Assembly (NCBI GenBank): GCA_040981125.1 | Contig: JANRMQ010000001.1 | Location: 248,001 to 312,000, forward strand | Origin: DASSBQ01 sp040981125 | Lineage (GTDB): Bacteria; Nitrospirota; Nitrospiria; Nitrospirales; Nitrospiraceae | Reading direction: 5' to 3' | Length of the DNA: 64,000 bases | Shown here: positions 16,792 through 25,432 of the stretch, piece by piece | Position numbering within the stretch: position 1 is the first letter of the stretch | Layout of the letters: each line of letters starts with the position of its first letter | Notes under the pieces: model-generated | The model's database searches: none | What the model saw: only the letters and a program-made list of their open reading frames with translations | What the model was told of the DNA's origin: nothing | Position numbers and translations under genes: made by a program

Positions 16792-17029
16792 TCCCCCACT
16801 CTTTCCTTGCATAAAACATTATAGGAGCGTATCACTTCACAGAGAGTCCGCCGTTTTCAGATACTTGCATGGTCGCTTTCTCCATCCTCAAACGCATTGT
16901 TGTGTCTAGTTGTTTCGAATGGATATCATCGCACCCGACATGATTGGGGACCGCGGAAGTCCACACACGAGAACCCTTGAGTAAAGAGATCAACCGTCGA
17001 GCGCTGAAGAGTTGAAGAAAGGGTCGGCT

Positions 17030-17923
17030 ATGGAAATAGGATTCATCGGATTGGGCAAGATGGGCATGAATATGGTGACACGGCTTCGCCGCGATCAACA
17101 TCGGGTCGTGGTATATGACCGTGCCCCTGAATTGACCAAGCAAGCCGAAAAAGAAGGTTGCATCGGGGCCTCCTCGCTCGCTGATGTGGCCGCCAAACTT
17201 TCCGCTCCCCGAGCCGTGTGGGTCATGGTGCCCTCCGGCGCACCGACCGAAGAAACGGTCCACGCCATCGCGACTCACCTTCAACCGGGCGACATCATCA
17301 TCGACGGCGGGAACACCCGCTTTCATGACGATACCAGACGGGCGGCCGAACTCGGGAAGAAAAACTTGCACTATGTCGACGTCGGCACGAGCGGCGGAAT
17401 CTGGGGATTGTCCGTGGGGTATTGCCTGATGGTCGGCGGGGAGACTGAACCGGTCAAGCGACTGACCCCGATCTTTCAAACTTTGGCGCCGCCCAAAGGA
17501 TGGGCTCATATGGGAGGCCCGGGAGCCGGTCATTACGTAAAGATGGTCCATAACGGCATCGAATACAGCATGATGCAGGCCTATGCCGAAGGATTTGAGT
17601 TGATGTCAAAGAGCGAGTATAAGTTGGACCTTGCACGGATCGCCGATCTCTGGATGCAAGGCAGCGTCGTTCGATCCTGGCTCTTGGAACTGACGGCGGC
17701 CGCGCTGAAGGAAGATCCTCGCCTGGAACAACTCAAGGGCTATGTGCAGGATTCCGGCGAAGGACGGTGGATGATCGCGGATGCCATCGATAAGGACGTG
17801 CCCGTTCCCACGTTGACAAGCGCTCTTTTCACGCGCTTCCGCTCACGCCAGGAGCAGTCGTTTGCGGAGAAGATGCTGGCGGCGTTGCGTAACGCGTTCG
17901 GCGGGCACAGCGTCCGCCGTTAA
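17030..17923 (+). CDS. gnd: 6-phosphogluconate dehydrogenase, short form
   Basis: 297 aa, the short type (about 300 aa) rather than the 470-aa enzyme. It oxidises and decarboxylates 6-phosphogluconate to ribulose 5-phosphate. The N-terminal Rossmann motif is G-F-I-G-L-G-K-M-G-M-N-M, the substrate loop is G-T-S-G-G-I-W-G, and the catalytic lysine lies in G-H-Y-V-K-M-V-H-N-G-I-E. The start is the ATG at 17030 with AAAGGG upstream; the earlier TTG would put that site inside the gene. zwf follows after 31 bases, so two steps of the oxidative pentose-phosphate path are made together. Confidence 0.92.
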   Translation: MEIGFIGLGKMGMNMVTRLRRDQHRVVVYDRAPELTKQAEKEGCIGASSLADVAAKLSAPRAVWVMVPSGAPTEETVHAIATHLQPGDIIIDGGNTRFHDDTRRAAELGKKNLHYVDVGTSGGIWGLSVGYCLMVGGETEPVKRLTPIFQTLAPPKGWAHMGGPGAGHYVKMVHNGIEYSMMQAYAEGFELMSKSEYKLDLARIADLWMQGSVVRSWLLELTAAALKEDPRLEQLKGYVQDSGEGRWMIADAIDKDVPVPTLTSALFTRFRSRQEQSFAEKMLAALRNAFGGHSVRR

Positions 17924-17954
17924 CCAATGTGTCACCGCATCATGAGGATTAGAC

Positions 17955-19499
17955 ATGAGTGCACCAGCCCGCCCAATCGAGATTTTGCCCGAGCCTGAGG
18001 CTCCGACTCCGGTTCAGTCCTGCACGCTTGTCATCTTCGGCGGCTCGGGAGATTTGGCGCGGCGCAGATTGATTCCCGCTCTCTATAACCTGCTGCTGGA
18101 CGGGCTCCTGCCCGCCGACTATGCCGTCATCGGGCTCGGCCGCAAAGAGATGACGGATGACAAATTCCGGGAAGTGACGAGGGAGGGAGTGCGGTCGCAT
18201 TCCCGCCGGCCTCTCGATCAAGCAAAATGGCATGAATTCGAGCAACATTTATTCTATTTATCAGGGGACAACGAAGACGGGCAGACCTATACCGCGTTGA
18301 GAGCACGGGCGGAGAAGGTCGAGCGGGAGTTTCAGCTTTCCGGCAATCGTATTTTTTATCTCAGCATCCCGCCCAGTTCCTTTACTTCCGTTTGCGAGGG
18401 GCTCGCCAAATCCGGCCTGGCTTCCCGCTCCAATCCCGGCGCCCCCTATGCGCGCATCATCGTCGAGAAGCCCGTCGGCCGAGATCTCGCATCGGCGCGG
18501 GAAATCAATGCGGTGACCGGCCGGGTCTTCGATGAATCCCAGATCTTTCGGATCGATCACTATCTGGGAAAAGAGACGGTGCAAAATTTAATGGTGGTTC
18601 GATTCGCCAACAGCATTTTCGAACCCATCTGGAATCGGAAGTATATCGATCACGTGCAGATCACGGTCAGCGAAGCGGAGGGCCTCGGCACCCGCGCGGC
18701 CTATTACGAGGAAGCCGGCGCGCTCCGCGATATGGTGCAGAACCATCTCCTTCAGCTGCTGTGCCTGGTAGCGATGGAACCGCCCCATTCATTGGATCCG
18801 GACGTCGTCCGGGACGCCAAAATCGAAGTGCTCCATTGCCTCCGACCCATTGTCGGACCAGACGTCGAACGCTTCACCATCCGCGCTCAATACGCAGACG
18901 GGACTATTCAGGGAGCGCCGGCGTCCGGTTATCGGAAGGAAAAGGGCGTACAAACCGATTCCACCACGGAGACATATGTCGCGGTGAAATGTTTTGTGGA
19001 GAACTGGCGCTGGTCGGGCGTCCCGTTTTATCTGCGGACCGGAAAAACCCTTCCCAAGCGAGCCAGCGAAGTCGCGGTTCAGTTCAAGGACACACCCCAG
19101 ATTCTTTTCAACGCGGATTCCCGCCATTCATTGCCGCCCAATGTATTGGCGCTCCGCATCCAACCCGATGAAGGCCTGTCGTTCCGGATCATCTCTCGTG
19201 TTCCGGGGACCCGTGTTCAAACCCATCCCGTCGAAATGGATTTTCAGTATAGCCAGGTCTTTGGGCGGCCCTCGCCCGAGGCGTATGAACGCCTTCTGCT
19301 CGATGTCATGATCGGCGATGCTTCCCGGTTCATGCGTCGGGACGCAGTCGAGGCGTCCTGGGCGTGGGTCACCGATATTTTGAAAGGATGGGAAGCGCAG
19401 AAGCTGGATCGCTTGCCCGAATATGCGGCGGGCACATGGGGACCGGTCGAAGCGGATCGGATGATTCAACAGGACGGCCGCTCATGGCGCGTGCTGTGA
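17955..19499 (+). CDS. zwf: glucose-6-phosphate dehydrogenase
   Basis: 514 aa, a full-length cytoplasmic enzyme that oxidises glucose 6-phosphate to 6-phosphogluconolactone. The nucleotide-binding motif is G-G-S-G-D-L-A-R-R-R, and the catalytic signature is R-I-D-H-Y-L-G-K-E-T-V-Q-N. A GAGGA element precedes the ATG. It lies downstream of gnd in the same operon. The lactonase gene (pgl) is not next to it, so the lactone step must be encoded elsewhere. The first 20 residues are Pro-rich and divergent. Confidence 0.95.
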   Translation: MSAPARPIEILPEPEAPTPVQSCTLVIFGGSGDLARRRLIPALYNLLLDGLLPADYAVIGLGRKEMTDDKFREVTREGVRSHSRRPLDQAKWHEFEQHLFYLSGDNEDGQTYTALRARAEKVEREFQLSGNRIFYLSIPPSSFTSVCEGLAKSGLASRSNPGAPYARIIVEKPVGRDLASAREINAVTGRVFDESQIFRIDHYLGKETVQNLMVVRFANSIFEPIWNRKYIDHVQITVSEAEGLGTRAAYYEEAGALRDMVQNHLLQLLCLVAMEPPHSLDPDVVRDAKIEVLHCLRPIVGPDVERFTIRAQYADGTIQGAPASGYRKEKGVQTDSTTETYVAVKCFVENWRWSGVPFYLRTGKTLPKRASEVAVQFKDTPQILFNADSRHSLPPNVLALRIQPDEGLSFRIISRVPGTRVQTHPVEMDFQYSQVFGRPSPEAYERLLLDVMIGDASRFMRRDAVEASWAWVTDILKGWEAQKLDRLPEYAAGTWGPVEADRMIQQDGRSWRVL

Positions 19500-19514
19500 T
19501 CCGAGGATGCGCAA

Positions 19515-19829
19515 TCAAGACAAGTAGAGTTGGGACCTGACCGCGTCTTTCTTTCCGACCCCGCCGATGAACCGCTGAAACACGCCGTTCTCGTACAGCG
19601 CCAGAACCGGCAAGCTCGAAATCTCCAATTCGGCCGGAATCTGGAAATTCTCCTGCACGTTCATCGCTACGATCATTATCCTTCCTTCCAATTCCTGCTG
19701 CAAGACTTCCATTTCCCGCATGAGGGCACGGCAGTGCCCGCAGCCGGGCTGCCAAAATTCCACCAACACGGGAACGGCGGCCGTTTCAACCAGCCGGTCG
19801 AAGTTGCGGTCAGTGGCCTCAGGCAGCAT
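19515..19829 (-). CDS. thioredoxin-like protein with CGHC active site
   Basis: 104 aa with the thioredoxin fold: F-W-Q-P-G-C30-G-H-C33 and the cis-proline P74 in S-S-L-P-V-L. The active site is C-G-H-C, as in eukaryotic protein disulphide isomerases, and not the usual C-G-P-C, which suggests a more oxidising redox potential (family knowledge). There is no signal peptide, so it should be cytoplasmic. It follows the GDSL esterase after 19 bases on the same strand, and its stop is near the convergent zwf stop. Confidence 0.85.
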   Translation of the reverse strand: MLPEATDRNFDRLVETAAVPVLVEFWQPGCGHCRALMREMEVLQQELEGRIMIVAMNVQENFQIPAELEISSLPVLALYENGVFQRFIGGVGKKDAVRSQLYLS

Positions 19830-19848
19830 TCAAAGCGCTCGTTCTCGT

Positions 19849-20487
19849 TCACACGATGGGCAGGGCCGAAAAGATCTCCTCGTGCAGGAGCATCGCGAAT
19901 CGCCGGTAGCCTTCCGTAGTCAAGTGGAGGCCATCATTAGAGTATTCGGAACAGAGCTGCGACGACTCGGGGGCTGAGGTGGCGGAAAAGAGATCAACAG
20001 ACCGCAGTTGCTTCGACCGGGCATACTCTTGGATCAGATCGTTCAGCGCCTGCCGTCTTGCCAGATGACCGCCCAGCCATGAGGCGGCCTCGTCATGGCC
20101 CGCCCCGTCCGGAACCCGCAGCGAGGGGACCGTCACGGGTACCGGCACGATGCCGGCCGCGCGCGCGAGTTCGTACATTTTGACGAGGTTGCGGATGATC
20201 TCCTGCGGCGACGCGTTCCATCCCAAATCATTCGTGCCGCCGAGGATGACGACATAGTCGGGCCGCCGCTGCAGAACATCGGACCGAAATCTCAGGACCA
20301 TTTCGCCGGTGACTTCGCCGCAGATGCCGCTCACAGCAATCCGGGCGCGCCCCCCGAGCAGTTCTTCCAGAAACCGACCGTAGGGTGTCTCTCGACCGCT
20401 CGGATTGTCGCGCGATGGGGTTTGGTAGCCGGCCGTCAGGCTGTCACCGAAACACAGGATGAGCGGGATTTTATTCGTTGTGTCCAT
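19849..20487 (-). CDS. GDSL-family esterase / lipase, TesA-like
   Basis: About 212 aa if the start at 20487 is right. Block I is C-F-G-D-S-L-T-A-G-Y with the catalytic Ser, block II has the oxyanion glycine near I-S-G-I-C-G-E, block III is G-G-T-N-D, and block V is D-G-L-H with the Asp-His pair. This is the pattern of SGNH hydrolases such as TesA, which cleave acyl esters. There is no signal peptide at this start, so it may be cytoplasmic. Two longer starts (20529 or 20673) are possible; the longer one would overlap the divergent HEAT-repeat gene. It is probably in an operon with the thioredoxin. Confidence 0.8.
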   Translation of the reverse strand: MDTTNKIPLILCFGDSLTAGYQTPSRDNPSGRETPYGRFLEELLGGRARIAVSGICGEVTGEMVLRFRSDVLQRRPDYVVILGGTNDLGWNASPQEIIRNLVKMYELARAAGIVPVPVTVPSLRVPDGAGHDEAASWLGGHLARRQALNDLIQEYARSKQLRSVDLFSATSAPESSQLCSEYSNDGLHLTTEGYRRFAMLLHEEIFSALPIV

Positions 20488-20624
20488 CTCAAGGATTGTA
20501 CCGATGGCCGCCCCCCGCCGCAATGACATTCGGGCCGGAACAGCCCGGACCGGGTGCGCCGCACACGTGTCAAGAGCGGCTATTTTCTTGACGAAGAGCG
20601 GATCAGGGGATAGGACTAGCACGT

Positions 20625-22472
20625 ATGGACAATCGAACGTCCGGTGGCTCTTCTTCCCTCCATATTCCACCAATAACGGAGCGAACCGACCCGGAAGTCG
20701 TATCGGTCAAATCGCTCCTCAAGCTCCTCGACAAGGCTGCCAAATCAGTCCGTACTTATGGAACCGGCAACCCGGTCGCCAAGCGGTTTTTTGACCAGTT
20801 TTACGAGGAGCTTTCCAAACATCTGGAGGCCTACACCAGGCTGGCCTTTTTAGTCCAGCGAACGGAACTCCATTTCAAGGAACAGGTCGTCTATCAGCAG
20901 GACCGCGAGGCGACCGGGGACAGCATCGCCTTCAAAATGTACGCCGACGGGATCCGGGAGCTCACCTTTTGCGAAGGGCTGAGCCGGGAAGATCTTACTT
21001 TTTTCTTGGAAGCGCTGTGGGGAAGCACGGATCCAAACGATCCCGGGCAGGCCGATGACGATGACATTGTCACGAGGCTGTGGGCTCGAAACTTGAACAC
21101 CATCACGGTGGTGACCGCCGAAGAAATCGTCCGTTCATCAGGGTATGGCACGGATGCGTTGGAACTGCAGCATGCCGGTTTTATGGACGCCCCCGTTTCG
21201 ACCTTAAGGGACATCCTCGATCAAGAGCGGATGCAGTCTTCGAAAAGCACGGCCGCAAGCTCGGGCGCCGCTTCGGCATCGGTCGGCGGAGCCGCCTCGC
21301 CTCACGGAGCGGCAGAGGGCGCGAGGCGGCTCCTGCAACCAAGTGTCGTCGGGTATGAGGTATCCCAGGAAGAAAGCGACGCGCTGGTGGCCGAGATCAA
21401 GGAAGAGTGCGGTCGAGACGGCGCCATGTATATCATCGACATCCTGACGGCGATCTTGGCTTCTGAAAAGTCGCCTCTTCTTTTGACGAAGCTCTTCGAC
21501 GTCTGGGGAGGAGTCGTCGAATCACTGATTCGCGATGGCCAATGGACGGTGTTGGAAAATGTGCTGGCCATGCTGCAGGACGCCGAGTCAGTCCGTCCCG
21601 ACCTATCGGCTGACCACAAACAGCAAGTGGCGGCTCTCTTCGACGCGCTCGGGAAACCGGAACGGATCAAGCTGATCGAGCACCATCTAAATAGGGCGCA
21701 GCAGCCTCGAACGGAGGGACTGCTCACGCTGCTGTTGTCGATGAAACGGGATATTGTCCCCGCCCTCTGCTCGCTGCTGGCCAACCTCGAGTCTCCCGCC
21801 CATCAGTCCATCGTGGTCGAAGCCCTGACCACCGTCGCAAAAGACAATGCCGATCCCGTCGTACGCGGGCTGTCCGACAAGCGTCCGGCCTATGTTCGTA
21901 ATCTCTTGGCCTTGATCGGTAAATGGAACGATCCTCGGCTGGCCGATCCGGTGGAGAAAGCGCTCCGGCACCCCGACGCTCACGTGCGGAAGGACGTACT
22001 GAAACTGTTGGCGCATCTCCGACCGGCGGGAAACGGCGTCAAGCTGGTCTCGCTGCTCAACGACCCGGACGAAACCGTTCGCCTGACGGCGATGAAACTG
22101 CTGAGCAGCGGTCAGTATACCGCCCCATTCTCGTGCTGGTCTCCGTTCGTCGCCGCGGAAATATTTCACGATCGCTCGCCGTCTGAAAAACGAGCGGTCT
22201 TTCAAGCGATGCGCCAAACAGCCGGAGACGAGGCAATTCCGTTTTGGCAGAGTCTGCTCACCGAATGGTCATGGACAGGCCGCAAAAAGAAGGAAGAATT
22301 GGCGCTGCTGGCGATAGAAGCGTTGGGCAGACTTGCCTCTCCCGCAGCTCTCGCCGCGCTTGAACTCGGGCAGAAAAAAGGCGCGACGGCGGTCCGGCAA
22401 GCCTGCGCCGCCGCGCTGGCCGCAACCAGCCGCCAACAACGGCTCAAACCTCCCTCGATCGCCAACTTGTAA
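20625..22472 (+). CDS. HEAT-repeat protein of unknown role
   Basis: 615 aa. The N-terminal 200 residues (helical, with Y-G-T-G-N-P-V-A-K-R-F-F) form a domain I cannot name. An Ala/Ser/Gly-rich linker lies near residue 210. The C-terminal half carries helical repeats of about 30 residues (for example H-P-D-A-H-V-R-K-D-V-L-K-L-L and D-P-D-E-T-V-R-L-T-A), which match HEAT repeats and suggest protein binding. No signal peptide is visible. Its TAA is joined to the ribosome site (AAGGAG) of the HD-GYP gene that begins 10 bases later, so the two probably act in one pathway. Confidence 0.75.
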   Translation: MDNRTSGGSSSLHIPPITERTDPEVVSVKSLLKLLDKAAKSVRTYGTGNPVAKRFFDQFYEELSKHLEAYTRLAFLVQRTELHFKEQVVYQQDREATGDSIAFKMYADGIRELTFCEGLSREDLTFFLEALWGSTDPNDPGQADDDDIVTRLWARNLNTITVVTAEEIVRSSGYGTDALELQHAGFMDAPVSTLRDILDQERMQSSKSTAASSGAASASVGGAASPHGAAEGARRLLQPSVVGYEVSQEESDALVAEIKEECGRDGAMYIIDILTAILASEKSPLLLTKLFDVWGGVVESLIRDGQWTVLENVLAMLQDAESVRPDLSADHKQQVAALFDALGKPERIKLIEHHLNRAQQPRTEGLLTLLLSMKRDIVPALCSLLANLESPAHQSIVVEALTTVAKDNADPVVRGLSDKRPAYVRNLLALIGKWNDPRLADPVEKALRHPDAHVRKDVLKLLAHLRPAGNGVKLVSLLNDPDETVRLTAMKLLSSGQYTAPFSCWSPFVAAEIFHDRSPSEKRAVFQAMRQTAGDEAIPFWQSLLTEWSWTGRKKKEELALLAIEALGRLASPAALAALELGQKKGATAVRQACAAALAATSRQQRLKPPSIANL

Positions 22473-22481
22473 GGAGCGTTC

Positions 22482-24062
22482 GTGAACGACATCCGTCCCG
22501 TCACTCCGTCCGACGCAGAAGACGCGCACGCCCATCCTATCCTCACGCATGAAGGATCTCTGGCCAACAAAATCGCCAAGGGATCGGAGGCGGGCGATAT
22601 TCTCGACCAGCAATTGGCGATGCTCGGCATCCAGCTGGTGACACAGCTCAATGTGTTGATCAAAACGGCCAAGATTCACGGCCCCAAGAATGCCGCGCTC
22701 GATAAACCGGTCGAAGCCATGCTCGTGCTGATCAAGACACTGGCGACCGATCAGCCGATCGTCCTGCGTCTTCAGAATGACTTTCTCTTTCTTGGGGACA
22801 GCCATCTCAAAATGAGTTCGCAGCAGATGGCGGTGTTTACGAGTATCATCGAATTTCTGAATAAATGGAAGGTCGGCGGCGTGTCATTTTCGTCGGCGGT
22901 TGAATCAAAAGACCTTCGCGAATGGGCCTATCTCTTCATCAGTCTGGATCCCGATACCCAGACACTGGATCACTTGACGGAGGCGATGACCAAGGCGGCG
23001 GTGAAAGGCATCGAGCTGGAAGAGCCGCGAGTGTTGCAGATCCGGCATCCCGGCGACGCAGCGTCGCCGGGGCAACCGGGGAACCACGACATGCGGGCCG
23101 ATGCCGCACAACAGGCCAAGGGACGAGCCAAAAGCGGATATGCCAATGCGGCCGCGGCCGTCGGTGACTTGACCCATACGGTTCGGCGCGGGGGAACCAT
23201 CAGCTTCAAACAGGCCAAGCGGGCGATTCAGAATATCATCGAGGTCATGTTACGCGATGAGGCTTCTATGCTGGGAGTTGCCAACCTCCGCTGCCATGAT
23301 CAGTACACGCACAATCACTCGGTGAACGTGGCATTGCTCTCCATGGCTCTCGGTAATCGAGCCGGCTATCCAAAAGTCGAACTGGCGGATCTCGGTTTAG
23401 CGGCGCTCTTCCATGACGTAGGAAAATGCGCCATCTCACTCGATATCCTGAACAAGCCCGGCGAATTTACCAAAGAAGAATGGGACATCATGCGTTCTCA
23501 TCCCATCGAAGGCGTCTTTTCGCTGGTGGGATTGCGCGGATTGGCCAATGTCCCGACCCGTATGGCGGCGGCGTCATTTGAACATCATATGAATTATGAT
23601 TACTCGGGCTATCCCAAACTCGGGATGCCGTGGAAACAAACCATCGCCAGCAGGATCGTCACCATCGCGGATTGCTACGACGCCATGACATCATCCAGAG
23701 TCTATCGTCGCGAGCCGATGTCACCGCCGAATGTTCTAAAATTGATGTTCGCGAAGAGCGGCCAGGCGTTTGATCCAATTCTCCTCAAGCTCTTCGTCAA
23801 CTGCGTCGGCATTTTGCCAATCGGCACCCTAGTCTTGCTCGATTCGAATCAATTGGCCGTTGTGTTGAAGCCCGCCACGGACAAGGTACACGCCGAACGC
23901 CCGCTGGTGCGCGTAATCACCGACACGGAAGGCAATGCGATGGAAGACGGACGTGAGCTGGATCTCGCCTGTCAGGACGATTCAGGCGCCTATCCATACA
24001 GCATCGTCCGGCTTGTGGACAATACCGAGTATCGTTTCGATACCAGCCGCTACTTTGTCTGA
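22482..24062 (+). CDS. HD-GYP domain phosphodiesterase-like protein
   Basis: 526 aa. The start is GTG at 22482 with AAGGAG six bases upstream. The N-terminal 230 residues are helical and show no known sensor, while the C-terminal half is an HD-GYP domain: metal-binding H311-D312 in F-H-D-V-G-K, the E-H-H segment at 368-370 and the G-Y-P turn at 376-378. Such domains hydrolyse cyclic di-GMP. The usual D-G-x-G-Y-P reads D-Y-S-G-Y-P, so activity should not be assumed. It is coupled to the HEAT-repeat gene. No GGDEF gene is nearby. Confidence 0.85.
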   Translation: MNDIRPVTPSDAEDAHAHPILTHEGSLANKIAKGSEAGDILDQQLAMLGIQLVTQLNVLIKTAKIHGPKNAALDKPVEAMLVLIKTLATDQPIVLRLQNDFLFLGDSHLKMSSQQMAVFTSIIEFLNKWKVGGVSFSSAVESKDLREWAYLFISLDPDTQTLDHLTEAMTKAAVKGIELEEPRVLQIRHPGDAASPGQPGNHDMRADAAQQAKGRAKSGYANAAAAVGDLTHTVRRGGTISFKQAKRAIQNIIEVMLRDEASMLGVANLRCHDQYTHNHSVNVALLSMALGNRAGYPKVELADLGLAALFHDVGKCAISLDILNKPGEFTKEEWDIMRSHPIEGVFSLVGLRGLANVPTRMAAASFEHHMNYDYSGYPKLGMPWKQTIASRIVTIADCYDAMTSSRVYRREPMSPPNVLKLMFAKSGQAFDPILLKLFVNCVGILPIGTLVLLDSNQLAVVLKPATDKVHAERPLVRVITDTEGNAMEDGRELDLACQDDSGAYPYSIVRLVDNTEYRFDTSRYFV

Positions 24063-24101
24063 TCCTGCTTCGTCAGACCTGTTAATCAGAACGATCCACT
24101 C

Positions 24102-24506
24102 TCACCGCTTCGCTTCTGGCGGAGGCCAATCCATTTCCGCTTGCCTGCCACAATAAAAGCAAGAGATACGATACCGGGCACGGCGCCTCGGGTTGGGCAA
24201 TGAGGTAAACACGACCGGTGTCTCATCGAACGGGCACAACGGCTGTTGGTGCATCAAATGTTCATCCGCCATCATCAGCAGAGAGGCGTCATCCCATTGC
24301 GGCGCCAGCTGTTCCTTCCCGGTCAATTGCACATGCCAGCCGCATTGCCGGCATAGCACGTCAAAGGTCTTGAGCCGATCGCGCGTCTGGGAAAGGTCCG
24401 TGGTTTCAACAGGGCCCGCGCAGCCAGGTCGGCCGCATGCGACGGCTTCATGCTGCAGCGCTCGGATAAACTGCTGGTGAATCACCTTCTCGTCGGCTGA
24501 TATCAC
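24102..24506 (-). CDS. cysteine-rich zinc-binding protein, 134 aa
   Basis: Several metal-ligand pairs are present: C24-x4-C29, C52-R-Q-C55, and C115-F-Y-C118, plus Cys91. The layout suggests two zinc ribbons joined by a His/Met-rich middle part. The last 30 residues are basic with Pro and Trp. No known domain and no signal peptide were found. It stands between the HD-GYP gene and the Skp promoter, on the opposite strand. It is larger than the other zinc-ribbon proteins in the window. Confidence 0.6.
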   Translation of the reverse strand: MISADEKVIHQQFIRALQHEAVACGRPGCAGPVETTDLSQTRDRLKTFDVLCRQCGWHVQLTGKEQLAPQWDDASLLMMADEHLMHQQPLCPFDETPVVFTSLPNPRRRARYRISCFYCGRQAEMDWPPPEAKR

Positions 24507-24872
24507 GCCTGACCTCCTTTCATCAGACCCGTGTCTGAATTTTGAAGCAGCAGGCCGAGCTTATCGACCGACCGCCCCCGTGTCAAACCGTCTTCCTTTC
24601 AGAATCCGCCGTCACTCCAATACGCCCACCTTGCTGCAATTTAACCCCACATAGAAATGGCTTTGCTCGATGACGCGGCAGCGAGGCTGAGCCGGTTCCA
24701 TAAGTACGTAGGGCCGTGCGTGAACGTCTTCATGGCGATGGTAAGGCTATCAAACGCGGACATTTCTAAAGTGGATTGACATTGGGTTGACAGCCGCTTG
24801 ACACCTCGACATGCGGCAGCTATCCTTCACAGGTTTACTGGATGTTTCCGTCGCAGAAAGGAGCAGTGTCCT
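24507..24872. other. 366-bp intergenic region upstream of skp
   Basis: The region is non-coding by frame and composition. It carries the Skp promoter at 24798..24826 and little else that I recognise. Confidence 0.5.
24798..24826 (+). promoter_or_regulatory. sigma-70-type promoter for skp
   Basis: TTGACA at 24798-24803 (a consensus -35), a 17-base spacer, and TATCCT at 24821-24826 (-10). The expected start of transcription is near 24833, leaving a leader of about 40 bases that includes the AAAGGAG ribosome site. Confidence 0.6.
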
Positions 24873-25430
24873 ATGAGGGTGAGATTGAACCGGGCAAGCC
24901 GAACCGCCGCAGCCTCGGCTCTGTTGGCGATCAGCCTGTTTACAGGTGCGCCCGAGAGTGTTGCAGCAGAATTTAAGATGGGCGTCATTGATCCTCAGGT
25001 GATTTTGGAAAAGACAAAAGCCGGCAAGCGGGCGCTCGACGGACTTCGAGAATATGTCTCCACACGGCAGAAACTCCTTTCGCGCGATGAGGAGGAACTG
25101 CGGAATGTTGAGAAGCAGATTAAGGAGCAGGCGCCCAAGTTGAGCGACACTGAGAAGAAAGACAAAGAAACCTCGTTCCGCAGCAAGATTCAGGACTATC
25201 AGAAGCGTGCGCAGGAGTTTAACCAGGAATTGCAGACAAAACAGAAGGAACTCGTCGACGAATACATGAAGAAAATCGCGGCCGCCACGCAGACGGTGGC
25301 CGATAAAGGCGGCTTTCAGCTTGTCCTGGACAAGGGAAGCGAACAGACGGTGAAGATCGTGATCTACAATAAAGATACGATCGACCTCACCGATCTGGTC
25401 ATCAAGGAATTCGACCGAGTGAATAAATAG
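24873..25430 (+). CDS. skp: OmpH/Skp periplasmic chaperone
   Basis: 185 aa. The signal peptide ends near S-V-A-A. The mature chain starts with a strand M-G-V-I-D-P-Q-V-I-L, then two long charged helices (K-Q-I-K-E-Q-A, Q-D-Y-Q-K-R-A-Q) forming the tentacles, and closes with a strand ending in a short helix. Skp trimers hold unfolded outer-membrane proteins in the periplasm. The ATG at 24873 has AAAGGAG upstream; the earlier in-frame start would remove the signal peptide from the N-terminus. It does not sit next to bamA here. Its stop is 2 bases from the convergent DUF362 stop. Confidence 0.88.
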   Translation: MRVRLNRASRTAAASALLAISLFTGAPESVAAEFKMGVIDPQVILEKTKAGKRALDGLREYVSTRQKLLSRDEEELRNVEKQIKEQAPKLSDTEKKDKETSFRSKIQDYQKRAQEFNQELQTKQKELVDEYMKKIAAATQTVADKGGFQLVLDKGSEQTVKIVIYNKDTIDLTDLVIKEFDRVNK

Positions 25431-25432
25431 CC

